Assembly (NCBI RefSeq): GCF_000355765.4
Contig: NZ_CP021106.3
Span: forward strand, 653,137 to 717,136
From: Nitrosospira lacus
GTDB taxonomy: Bacteria > Pseudomonadota > Gammaproteobacteria > Burkholderiales > Nitrosomonadaceae
Length of the DNA: 64,000 nucleotides
Reading direction: 5' to 3'
Shown: positions 56,141-64,000 of the stretch, piece after piece
Numbering within the stretch: position 1 is the first letter of the stretch
Layout of the letters: every line of letters starts with the position of its first letter
Program-made: the position numbers and the translations under genes
The notes under the pieces: model-generated
Told to the model about the DNA's origin: nothing
The model's input: only the letters and a program-made list of their open reading frames with translations
The model's database searches: none

Positions 56141-56257
56141 CGGAGATGGTTTGATCTTGCGCAAGGATCGATAGAGGACCGATAGAATCGGCGAGAACCG
56201 ATAAGCTGGCCGATAAGTCAGCAGCCGGATTTTTTATCGGGCAAACAGCCAATTGAG

Positions 56258-56680
56258 CTAGGGACTCATGGCCGCCGCGATTGCCCAGTAACGCGCGAAC
56301 TTTCCGGCAGCCATGAACAGCATTGCCAGTATCCAGTTGATCCGAAGCCACCCCGCAGCGACACACAACAGATCGCCGATGATCGGTACCCAGGCCAGAA
56401 AGAGTACCGGACTGCCATAGTTACGCACCCACGCCAGTCCACGCATATTCCCTCCGGATTTTTTCAGAAATGCTTTTTCATCAGGCAGGAGAAGCCCGAT
56501 AGCGTATGAACTCATACCGCCCAGGGTATTGCCCACCGAGGCGATCCCCAAGGCAGACCAGTAAAGCTCGGGATAGGCGGTCAAAACGCCGAATAGCACT
56601 GCTTCCGAGCCACCGGGGAGCAATGTGGCGGCAAGAAAACTGCTGGTGAATAACGCCAGCAGGCTGGATTGCTCATCCAT
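56258..56680 (-). CDS. YqaA-type DedA-superfamily membrane protein
   Basis: A 140-residue membrane protein that begins MDEQSSLLALFTSSFLAATL and continues LPGGSEAVLFGVL, the YqaA/SNARE-associated pattern, with SVGNTLGGMSSYAIG and a C-terminal WVPIIGDLLCVAAGWLR. Three or four helices are present. Homologues start at this Met; an in-frame ATG at 56743 would add 21 residues with an extra hydrophobic run. The family is related to lipid or undecaprenyl-phosphate flippases; a specific substrate is unknown. Confidence 0.82.
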   Translation of the reverse strand: MDEQSSLLALFTSSFLAATLLPGGSEAVLFGVLTAYPELYWSALGIASVGNTLGGMSSYAIGLLLPDEKAFLKKSGGNMRGLAWVRNYGSPVLFLAWVPIIGDLLCVAAGWLRINWILAMLFMAAGKFARYWAIAAAMSP

Positions 56681-56891
56681 AAAGGTAATCCAAAGGCAGG
56701 TAAAACCGATAAAGACAGCAGTGTAGCCGTTAATAAGGCGCAAGTGGATGCGGCAAGGAATGGTTTTACGGGTAGGGCTATATTGGCGCCTAATTTATGG
56801 CAACGGTAATTTAGTCGCCAAATTTGACTTCACGATATTATTTCGGGATGATATGCTGCTCGATTACCCATCTCTGTTGAAGAGGAAAACC

Positions 56892-57635
56892 ATGACAACC
56901 AACGTATCTCTTAAGCAAAGGATAGACTCCATCATTGATGCGCGGCATCTGCTCAAGCATCCTTTTTATGTGGCGTGGACCGAAGGCAAGCTATCGAAGG
57001 AGCAATTACGCCACTACGCGGAGCAGTATTTTCATAATGTGCTGGCCGAGCCGACCTATCTGAGCGCGGTGCATTTCAATACCCCGCATCATCATAGCGA
57101 AACGCACAGCGGCGACATCAGCGTGCGCCAGGAAGTATTGAAGAATCTGATCAGCGAAGAGCACGGTGAAAAGAACCATCCCGCCCTGTGGAAGACTTTC
57201 GCCCTGGCGCTGGGTTCCAGCGACAAGAGCCTGGCCAATGCCGCCGCCTTGCCGGGGACCGCGAGGCTGGTGTCGACCTACCGGGACATCTGCCTGAACG
57301 AGCCGTTTTATGCTGGACTTGCGGCGATGCACGCGTTTGAATCGCAAGTACCGGCAATTGCGGCCGTAAAAATTGACGGGCTGGCAAAGTTCTATGGAAT
57401 GGATGACCCGGACAGTTACGAGTTTTTCACGGTGCACCAGGAAGCGGACGTGCACCACTCGCAAGCGGAATGGGCATTGATCGAGCGCTTTGCCGATACG
57501 CCGGAAAAGCAGGCCGAAGTGCTGGCGGCCACCACCCGGGCATGCGATGCGCTATGGGGATTTCTCGACGGAATCTACGAGAATTACTGCTCAGACCTGG
57601 CTTGCGAGGAAGAAGCTGCGGTTACGATACACTAA
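56892..57635 (+). CDS. CADD-like p-aminobenzoate synthase, copy 1
   Basis: Haem-oxygenase-like metal-dependent oxygenase, 247 aa, of the Chlamydia CADD / N. europaea NE1434 group, which makes pABA from its own residues (self-sacrificing). Residues matching those implicated in CADD are present: Tyr26 (HPFYVAW; CADD Tyr27) and Lys160 ([12 protein letters not shown] Lys152). Metal ligands match too: Glu in LISEEHG, His96 (EKNHPALW), Glu150 (HAFESQVP), His182, Asp186 and His189 ([12 protein letters not shown]). A 681-bp stretch (56905-57585) is identical to copy 2 at 61116-61796; only the two ends differ. It starts 211 bp beyond the divergent yqaA-type gene, with its own promoter region. Confidence 0.88.
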   Translation: MTTNVSLKQRIDSIIDARHLLKHPFYVAWTEGKLSKEQLRHYAEQYFHNVLAEPTYLSAVHFNTPHHHSETHSGDISVRQEVLKNLISEEHGEKNHPALWKTFALALGSSDKSLANAAALPGTARLVSTYRDICLNEPFYAGLAAMHAFESQVPAIAAVKIDGLAKFYGMDDPDSYEFFTVHQEADVHHSQAEWALIERFADTPEKQAEVLAATTRACDALWGFLDGIYENYCSDLACEEEAAVTIH

Positions 57636-57646
57636 GCTAGCATTAA

Positions 57647-57683
57647 CGGTGAGCAAACGATAAGACGTTTGCTCACCGGTTTT
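57647..57683 (+). terminator. Terminator after CADD copy 1
   Basis: A perfect 13-bp stem (CGGTGAGCAAACG at 57647-57659 with CGTTTGCTCACCG at 57666-57678), loop ATAAGA, followed by GTTTT. It separates the gene from convergent metR. Confidence 0.8.
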
Positions 57684-57761
57684 GAGTAATCATCTTCCCT
57701 GATTTTTCCCCTTCCGTTTTTACCGATTCCTTCGTGTATTGCTGTCCGGTCAGTGAAACCG

Positions 57762-58676
57762 TCATTCCAGCGGGATAATTCCGTCCAATGTAGTGAAGCA
57801 GGTATTCCTTGCGGTTGTCAGGAAGTCCCGCAGATAGGGGCGGGATGCCGTTTCCTTGAGTGTTGACGCATACAGGTCGCTCCATAGGCCATTGGCGCCA
57901 ATGCGGCGGGCAATCACATAGTCGTGATCAACATAGTTCTTGATACCCCAGCTGGGTAGTGCGGCGACACCGCGGCGGCTGGCAACCAGTTGCAGGATGG
58001 CGACGGTCAGTTCCGCTGTGCGCCGCTGTGGCTGGATACCGGCGGGTTTCAGAACGTTGAGAATCAGATCGATGCGATCTTCCGGCACCGGATAGGTAAT
58101 AAGCGTGACATCGGCGAAGTCCGCCGCATGCAGGATCCGCTTTGCGCGCAAGGGATGCTCCGGTGCCAATACTGCGAGAATCTCGAAACGGAACAGCGGG
58201 TGATGGACAATACCCCGCTGCCGCTTGTGTTCCGATCCAATGACCACATCCGCACCCCCTTCTTCCAGCAGCTTGACGGGATCGGCATGAAATCCGGAAA
58301 CCAGATCCAGTTCCACCTCCGGCCAGTGCTGGCGGAATTCATCCATGAGCGGCATCAGCCAATCAAAACAGGTGTGACACTCCAGTACGATGCGCAAACT
58401 TCCCGATGCCTGCTGCGAGATTTTAGCGAGATCCCGTTCAGTTCCCTGAATTTCCGCCAATACCTTTCCGGCAAGCGCCACCAGGTGTTTTCCAGCATCG
58501 GTGAGCTCGATGGATTGCCCCCGGCGCTGTATGACCGGCAGGCCATAGTGGCTTTGCAGTGCCTTGATCTGATGAGACAACGCAGACTGGGTCAGATGCA
58601 CGCGCTTGGCGGCGCGCGACACGCTGCCGGTTTCATGCAATGCCGCAAGCGTGCGGAGGTGGCGTAGCTCAAGCAT
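57762..58676 (-). CDS. metR: LysR-family regulator MetR
   Basis: A 304-residue LysR-type activator of methionine genes that senses homocysteine. The N-terminal winged helix reads MLELRHLRTLAALHETGSVS, then RAAKRVHLTQSALSHQIKAL. The effector domain has LRIVLECHTCFDWLMPLMDE, a segment typical of MetR. It is divergent from metE across 123 bp that contains a MetR-box. I take the ATG at 58676, where LysR homology begins; an in-frame ATG at 58703 would add nine residues. Confidence 0.92.
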   Translation of the reverse strand: MLELRHLRTLAALHETGSVSRAAKRVHLTQSALSHQIKALQSHYGLPVIQRRGQSIELTDAGKHLVALAGKVLAEIQGTERDLAKISQQASGSLRIVLECHTCFDWLMPLMDEFRQHWPEVELDLVSGFHADPVKLLEEGGADVVIGSEHKRQRGIVHHPLFRFEILAVLAPEHPLRAKRILHAADFADVTLITYPVPEDRIDLILNVLKPAGIQPQRRTAELTVAILQLVASRRGVAALPSWGIKNYVDHDYVIARRIGANGLWSDLYASTLKETASRPYLRDFLTTARNTCFTTLDGIIPLE

Positions 58677-58693
58677 GGTTTCGAATATAAATA

Positions 58694-58706
58694 TGAATAC
58701 CATTCA
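58694..58706. promoter_or_regulatory. MetR-binding site between metR and metE
   Basis: TGAATACCATTCA fits the known MetR consensus TGAA-N5-TTCA exactly, in the divergent metR-metE spacer. It lies 93 bp before metE and just upstream of metR, a position suited both to activation of metE and to autoregulation. Confidence 0.72.
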
Positions 58707-58799
58707 TAATATATTTAGAACATTTCATTTGATTCATAGCGTAGTCTGCCACAGAATGGGTGCCTGCAGCAACTAAGCTGAGCAGAACGAGGAACAATC

Positions 58800-61106
58800 A
58801 TGGCTTTGACACATAATCTCGGTTTCCCCCGTATCGGCGCGCGCCGGGAGCTGAAACAGACGCTAGAGGCGTGCTGGCGTGGCGATATCGACGAACAACA
58901 GCTGCAAATCAAAGCGGCCGAATTACGGAAACACCATTGGATCGTACAGCGTGAAGCGGGTATTGACCTGATTCCCGCCGGTGATTTCGCACTTTACGAT
59001 CAAATGCTGAACATGACAGCGCTGCTCGGCGCGGCGCCTGCGCGATTCAACGCGGGCAATGACGAAATCGGACTGGATCTGTATTTCGCAATGGCGCGTG
59101 GAACGGCGAGTCAGCCGGCGATGGAGATGACCAAATGGTTTGATACCAACTATCACTACATCGTCCCTGAATTCAATGCGCACACCAGATTCCGCATCGC
59201 ATCGTCCCAGCTCTTCCGGGAAGTGACGGAAGCCAGAGTGCTGGGCATCTCGCCAAAGGTGGTATTGATCGGACCGCTGACCTATTTATATCTCGGCAAA
59301 GAAACGGAGCCCGGCTTCAACCGGCTCGACCTGTTGGCGCATCTGCTGCCGGTTTATCGTGAAATTCTGGCCCGGCTCGCATCGCTTGACGTGGAATGGG
59401 TGCAGATCGACGAACCATTCCTGGCGCTCGATGTGGACGATGACTGGCTGGATGGCCTGGACCAGGCATACGCCGCCCTGACTGGGGCCGGAACGAAACT
59501 GCCGAAGTTGTTACTGGCCACTTATTTTGAGGCGGTGGATAATCATGCTGCGCGTTTGAAGAAACTGCCGGTGGATGGCTTGCATATTGATTTGTGCCGC
59601 GCGCCGGACCAGCTCGATGTTTTTCTGGAAGGCTATCCGGCCAGCAAAGTTCTGTCGCTGGGTATCATTGATGGGCGCAATGTATGGCGCGCCGATCTGG
59701 TACAGGCGCTGGCGACCTTGTCGCGCGCGCAGTCGACCCTGGGCGAGCGGTTGTGGATTGCACCCAGCTGTTCGCTGCTGCATTGTCCGGTCGATCTCGA
59801 ACTGGAAACCCGGCTGGATAGCGAGATAAAGAATTGGCTGGCGTTCTCGGTACAGAAGCTAAAAGAGGTATCGGTCCTCGGACAGGGGCTGAACCAGGGA
59901 GAAAATGCCATACGTGATGAGCTGGATGCCTCTGCAAGAGCAAGACAAGAGCGCCGTGAGTCACCGCGCAACCACAATCCGGTAATGCAGGAACGTCTGC
60001 AACGCCTGACGCGAAATGACAGTCGGCGTACGAGCCCGTTCCCGGTGCGGCAGGCGTTGCAACGGCAACGTTTTCAACTTCCCGATTTGCCCACCACAAC
60101 GATTGGTTCATTTCCGCAGACACCGGAGATTCGCCAAGCCCGTGCCGCGTTCAGAAAAGGTGAACTCACTAATTTGAAGTATCTGGAAGCGATGCGCAAG
60201 GAGATCCAGCTGGCAGTAGGAAAACAGGAAGAGATCGGACTGGATGTGTTCGTCCACGGAGAAGCCGAGCGCAACGATATGGTGGAGTATTTCGGCGAGC
60301 AATTATGCGGCTACGCCTTTACCGAGAATGGATGGGTACAGAGCTACGGCTCGCGCTGTGTCAAGCCGCCAATTCTGTATGGCGATATCTATCGCCCCGA
60401 ACCCATGACCGTGGATTGGATTCAATACGCACAGAGTCTGACCACAAAGCCGGTGAAAGGCATGCTGACTGGACCCATTACCATGCTGATGTGGTCGTTC
60501 GTGCGTGATGATCAACCACGCTCGACTACGGCGCTGCAACTTGCCCTTGCCATCCGTGACGAGGTCGCCGATCTTGAACGCGCCGGAATCGGTATTATCC
60601 AGATTGACGAGCCGGCCTTTCGCGAAGGGCTGCCGCTCAAGAAAGCTGACTGGAATGAATACTTGAAGTGGGCGGTGGAAGCCTTCCGCGTATCCAGTTC
60701 CGGGGTGAAGGACGATACACAGATACATACTCATATGTGCTACTCCGAGTTCAACGACATTCTGCCGGCAATCGCCGATATGGGCGCCGACGTCATTACC
60801 ATCGAAACCTCGCGCTCACGCATGGAGTTGCTGGATGGATTCGGTCAATTCAAGTATCCCAATGAAATCGGGCCCGGCGTGTACGATATTCATTCGCCAC
60901 GAATTCCCGAAACCGGCGAGATGCTGGAATTACTGGAGAAGGCCTGCCAGGTGATCGATGCAAAACAATTATGGGTTAATCCTGATTGTGGCCTGAAGAC
61001 ACGCAGCTGGCCGGAGGTTGTCACTGCACTCGAACGCATGGTCGAAGCCGCGCGGCAACTGCGCGCCCAAATAAATACTTTTCAAACGGAAGCTCTGTCA
61101 GCATGA
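58800..61106 (+). CDS. metE: Cobalamin-independent methionine synthase MetE
   Basis: Transfers the methyl group of 5-methyltetrahydropteroyltriglutamate to homocysteine (768 aa). The N-terminus [20 protein letters not shown] and the catalytic domain are full length. Zinc ligands are visible: His and Cys in HTHMCYSEF, the Glu region in [11 protein letters not shown] and Cys in NPDCGLKTR; the [10 protein letters not shown] loop starts the catalytic half. The last codons overlap the second CADD-like gene (ATGA), so methionine synthesis and pABA/folate precursor supply are co-translated. Confidence 0.96.
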   Translation: MALTHNLGFPRIGARRELKQTLEACWRGDIDEQQLQIKAAELRKHHWIVQREAGIDLIPAGDFALYDQMLNMTALLGAAPARFNAGNDEIGLDLYFAMARGTASQPAMEMTKWFDTNYHYIVPEFNAHTRFRIASSQLFREVTEARVLGISPKVVLIGPLTYLYLGKETEPGFNRLDLLAHLLPVYREILARLASLDVEWVQIDEPFLALDVDDDWLDGLDQAYAALTGAGTKLPKLLLATYFEAVDNHAARLKKLPVDGLHIDLCRAPDQLDVFLEGYPASKVLSLGIIDGRNVWRADLVQALATLSRAQSTLGERLWIAPSCSLLHCPVDLELETRLDSEIKNWLAFSVQKLKEVSVLGQGLNQGENAIRDELDASARARQERRESPRNHNPVMQERLQRLTRNDSRRTSPFPVRQALQRQRFQLPDLPTTTIGSFPQTPEIRQARAAFRKGELTNLKYLEAMRKEIQLAVGKQEEIGLDVFVHGEAERNDMVEYFGEQLCGYAFTENGWVQSYGSRCVKPPILYGDIYRPEPMTVDWIQYAQSLTTKPVKGMLTGPITMLMWSFVRDDQPRSTTALQLALAIRDEVADLERAGIGIIQIDEPAFREGLPLKKADWNEYLKWAVEAFRVSSSGVKDDTQIHTHMCYSEFNDILPAIADMGADVITIETSRSRMELLDGFGQFKYPNEIGPGVYDIHSPRIPETGEMLELLEKACQVIDAKQLWVNPDCGLKTRSWPEVVTALERMVEAARQLRAQINTFQTEALSA

Positions 61107-61843
61107 CAACCCCCATATCTCTTAAGCAAAGGATAGACTCCATCATTGATGCGCGGCATCTGCTCAAGCATCCTTTTTATGTGGCGTGGACCGAAGGCAA
61201 GCTATCGAAGGAGCAATTACGCCACTACGCGGAGCAGTATTTTCATAATGTGCTGGCCGAGCCGACCTATCTGAGCGCGGTGCATTTCAATACCCCGCAT
61301 CATCATAGCGAAACGCACAGCGGCGACATCAGCGTGCGCCAGGAAGTATTGAAGAATCTGATCAGCGAAGAGCACGGTGAAAAGAACCATCCCGCCCTGT
61401 GGAAGACTTTCGCCCTGGCGCTGGGTTCCAGCGACAAGAGCCTGGCCAATGCCGCCGCCTTGCCGGGGACCGCGAGGCTGGTGTCGACCTACCGGGACAT
61501 CTGCCTGAACGAGCCGTTTTATGCTGGACTTGCGGCGATGCACGCGTTTGAATCGCAAGTACCGGCAATTGCGGCCGTAAAAATTGACGGGCTGGCAAAG
61601 TTCTATGGAATGGATGACCCGGACAGTTACGAGTTTTTCACGGTGCACCAGGAAGCGGACGTGCACCACTCGCAAGCGGAATGGGCATTGATCGAGCGCT
61701 TTGCCGATACGCCGGAAAAGCAGGCCGAAGTGCTGGCGGCCACCACCCGGGCATGCGATGCGCTATGGGGATTTCTCGACGGAATCTACGAGAATTGTTG
61801 TCCGGATCTCGCCATACGCGACGGCAGGGTTGCGGCGCACTGA
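61103..61843 (+). CDS. CADD-like p-aminobenzoate synthase, copy 2
   Basis: Second CADD/NE1434-like gene (246 aa). Residues after the first five and up to GFLDGIYEN are the same as copy 1, and the DNA is identical over 681 bp (61116-61796); it starts MTTPIS rather than MTTNVS and ends [15 protein letters not shown] rather than YCSDLACEEEAAVTIH. The ATG overlaps the metE stop (ATGA), so this copy probably depends on metE/MetR for expression. All proposed self-sacrificed and metal-binding residues are retained, so both copies are probably functional. It is convergent with glnD, 22 bp away. Confidence 0.88.
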   Translation: MTTPISLKQRIDSIIDARHLLKHPFYVAWTEGKLSKEQLRHYAEQYFHNVLAEPTYLSAVHFNTPHHHSETHSGDISVRQEVLKNLISEEHGEKNHPALWKTFALALGSSDKSLANAAALPGTARLVSTYRDICLNEPFYAGLAAMHAFESQVPAIAAVKIDGLAKFYGMDDPDSYEFFTVHQEADVHHSQAEWALIERFADTPEKQAEVLAATTRACDALWGFLDGIYENCCPDLAIRDGRVAAH

Positions 61844-61865
61844 AAGAAATATCCTAAAGCCGGCC

Positions 61866-64000
61866 TCATGCAAGGGGCATTCCGGGGCCGGCGGTCGCGC
61901 TTGAAGTCCGCAGTACCTCCAGCAGCATGGTCTCAAGGCGGATCAGGGTTCGCGTCTCATTCAGTATCTCTCCCGTGATCAGGAACGTGTCTTCGGCACG
62001 TTCACCCAGGGTATTTATCCTGGCACTGTGCACATTTACACCGCAGCTTACCAATACCTGCGCTATGCGTGTCAGCAGCCCCGGCTGATCTCCCGCTACA
62101 ATCGACAGAACATGGTACATACCTTTTTCGTCAGGTTCGATGTCGACTTCCGGCGTAATCGGAAAATGCTTGAGATGACGGCTCAGGCGTCCTTGCAGCG
62201 GCTGTTTTAAAGGGACTTGCTGTTCCAATTGTTGCGCCAGTTCATGTTCCACGATAGCGATCACGTCACGCTGACGTTCCACCGCATTGAAGGGATCCAG
62301 CACCAGGAAGCTGTCAAGCGCATAGCCGTCGCGGGTGGTATGAATTCTGGCCTCGACTATGTTGTAATCCAGGCCATCAAAAAAACCGCAGATGCGCGCG
62401 AACAAATCCTTCTGGTCAGACGCGTAGACCAGCACCTGAATGCCTGTTCCAGCAGGGGCGATGCGCGCCTTGACCACCGGCACGGGGGATTTCACCCGGT
62501 GGCTCAAGTGACGCGTATGCCAGGCGATTTCCTGTGGATCGTGCAGCAGCAAATAGGTGGGATCGAGCTCCGACCACAGGCGCTCATGCGCGCTGGCGGG
62601 AATACCGGCATGCTGCAGCAATTCCAATGCCTTGTCCCTGCGTTTTTTTAGTGTACCATCCGCGTGGATTGACTCGCCGTAAAGATACCGCCGCGTTATC
62701 CAGAACAAATCTTCCAGCAGCTTGCCCTTCCAGGCATTCCATACCTTTGGACTGGTGCCTCGAATATCCGCAACAGTGAGCAGATAAAGTGCGATGAGAT
62801 GGCGTTCGTCCCGGACGCGTTTAGCGAAATCCCCAATCACACCCGCATCGGATATGTCTTTCTTCTGGGCCGTCATCGACATAACCAGATGATTCTCCAC
62901 CAGCCATGCAACCAGGTCCGTATCTTCCGCCGGCATCCCGTGCCGTTCGCAGAACTGCCGGGCATCAGCTTTGCCAAGCACCGAGTGATCTCCGTTGCGT
63001 CCCTTGGCAATGTCATGGAACAGCCCCGCCAGATAGAGCACCTCCGGGCGCTCGAATTCGCCGATGAGCCGGCTGCAGAGCGGATATTCATGGGTGAATT
63101 CCGGCGCCCTGAAACGGCGCAGGTTTCTCACTACCATCAGGATATGTTCGTCTACCGTATAAACATGAAACAGGTCATGCTGCATCTGGCCGACAATGCG
63201 TCCAAACGCCGGGATATAGCGCCCAAGGATGCCATAGCGATTCATGAGGCGGAGCTCGCGTGTCAGCCCCCTCGGCTGACGCAGGATTTGCATGAACAGG
63301 GCGCGATTGCGCGGATTGCGCCGGAAGGCCGCATTGATGAGAGGCGTGGCCCGCCACATTGCTCTCAGCGTCGCTGCGCTGCGTTCCTTTAATTCAGGAT
63401 ACTGTTGCAACAACAGCGTGCTCTCCAGGATCGTGCCCGGGTCCTGCCGGAAGATATCCTCATCGCGGGCCTCAAGCAATTCGCCGCGCTTCTGAAAACG
63501 TTCGTTGATGAGAACCGGCACCGTATCCGTAACAGGGAAAATTTCCGTGCGTAGGGTGGGTAACAGGATGGTATTGATCTGTGTCACCGCATTGGCGGCG
63601 CGATAGTAGCGTTGCATCAGTATTTCACTCGCACGACGCAGCGGTTTGCCGATTATGTCGAATTCTTCAGCAAGGGAAGCCTGATAATCGAACAGCAAGC
63701 GATCTTCGCGTCTTCCCGCGAGATAGTGCAGGCGAATGCGCAGGTTATGCAGGATAGTTTGATGAAGCCGGGTGAGGCGGGCCTCCCGCTGCGTAATGAG
63801 CCCGCTCTTGGCAAGATCCGGCCAGGATTTTCCCAGGTTCGCGGCACGGCTGACCCACAGAATATTCTGTAAATCCCGAAGCCCGCCGGGACTTTCCTTT
63901 ATATTGGGTTCAAGGTTGTGGGTGGCATCGTGATATCTGCCGTGACGCTGATGTTGCTCAAGCTGCTTGGCGATAAAAAATGCGCGCGGTTCAAGCATCG
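61866..64000 (-). CDS. glnD: [Protein-PII] uridylyltransferase GlnD (5' end outside window)
   Basis: Bifunctional PII uridylyltransferase/uridylyl-removing enzyme, the nitrogen-status sensor. About 710 residues are visible, starting in the nucleotidyltransferase region (THNLEPNIKESPGGLRDLQN). An HD hydrolase domain follows (LYLAGLFHDIAKGRNGDHSV), then two C-terminal ACT domains (IQVLVYASDQKDLFARICGF and HVLSIVAGDQPGLLTRIAQV) that bind glutamine. Roughly 150 N-terminal residues, including the first catalytic aspartates, lie beyond the window edge. The Met near 63998 is probably internal, not the start. Confidence 0.95.
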   Translation of the reverse strand, partial: MLEPRAFFIAKQLEQHQRHGRYHDATHNLEPNIKESPGGLRDLQNILWVSRAANLGKSWPDLAKSGLITQREARLTRLHQTILHNLRIRLHYLAGRREDRLLFDYQASLAEEFDIIGKPLRRASEILMQRYYRAANAVTQINTILLPTLRTEIFPVTDTVPVLINERFQKRGELLEARDEDIFRQDPGTILESTLLLQQYPELKERSAATLRAMWRATPLINAAFRRNPRNRALFMQILRQPRGLTRELRLMNRYGILGRYIPAFGRIVGQMQHDLFHVYTVDEHILMVVRNLRRFRAPEFTHEYPLCSRLIGEFERPEVLYLAGLFHDIAKGRNGDHSVLGKADARQFCERHGMPAEDTDLVAWLVENHLVMSMTAQKKDISDAGVIGDFAKRVRDERHLIALYLLTVADIRGTSPKVWNAWKGKLLEDLFWITRRYLYGESIHADGTLKKRRDKALELLQHAGIPASAHERLWSELDPTYLLLHDPQEIAWHTRHLSHRVKSPVPVVKARIAPAGTGIQVLVYASDQKDLFARICGFFDGLDYNIVEARIHTTRDGYALDSFLVLDPFNAVERQRDVIAIVEHELAQQLEQQVPLKQPLQGRLSRHLKHFPITPEVDIEPDEKGMYHVLSIVAGDQPGLLTRIAQVLVSCGVNVHSARINTLGERAEDTFLITGEILNETRTLIRLETMLLEVLRTSSATAGPGMPLA

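Overview
The window looks like a chromosomal stretch from an ammonia-oxidising betaproteobacterium of the Nitrosospira/Nitrosomonas type. The diagnostic block is nirK (copper nitrite reductase) followed directly by the hydroxylamine-oxidation cluster haoA-haoB-cycA-cycB. Supporting signs are a PEP-CTERM/exosortase-A (XrtA) associated exopolysaccharide block and a CADD-type p-aminobenzoate synthase of the kind known from Nitrosomonas europaea. The genus assignment is an inference from gene content; no 16S rRNA gene is present.

Layout. 0-6 kb: cutA, dsbD and a TlpA-like thioredoxin (periplasmic thiol/copper handling), small secreted and outer-membrane proteins, and a decayed TauE/SafE transporter. 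6-12.5 kb: a large DUF748 envelope protein, a phosphate-selective-type porin, a DUF2024 protein and a secreted trypsin-like protease. 12.7-24.7 kb: two receiver-like regulators, then the XrtA-associated block of glycosyltransferase, histidine kinase PrsK, sigma-54 regulator PrsR, acyl-CoA ligase, PLP decarboxylase and asparagine-synthase-like amidotransferase. The exosortase itself is not in the window. 25.6-34.6 kb: a tight one-strand cluster with two glycosyltransferase-like proteins, an ArsM-type methyltransferase, a radical SAM protein, a TVP38-FAD oxidoreductase fusion and PstSCAB. It resembles arsenosugar-type clusters but has an atypical radical SAM enzyme. 34.7-41.9 kb: a MITE-like element, nirK, the hao cluster and an unknown membrane protein. 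42-49 kb: rhlE, a PduO-type adenosyltransferase and the ribF-ileS-lspA operon. 49-49.4 kb: an intact tRNA-Phe preceded by a partial tRNA-Phe copy interrupted in the anticodon loop by about 98 nt of structured sequence. 49.9-52 kb: an acyltransferase and an EpsA-type LuxR regulator. 52.5-56.7 kb: hemA-prfA-prmC, grxD and a YqaA-type membrane protein. 56.9-61.8 kb: two CADD-like genes sharing 681 identical bases, flanking a divergent metR/metE pair. 61.9 kb to the end: glnD, truncated by the window edge.

How the genes work together. The nirK-hao block carries hydroxylamine oxidation, electron transfer through c554 and cM552, and nitrite/NO handling. The second CADD-like gene overlaps metE, so pABA (folate precursor) synthesis is probably co-expressed with folate-dependent methionine synthesis. 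The arsM/rSAM/pst cluster probably joins uptake of phosphate-like oxyanions to making and moving an organo-element product; its product and even the element are inferred, not shown. No CRISPR array, rRNA gene, complete insertion sequence or prophage was seen.
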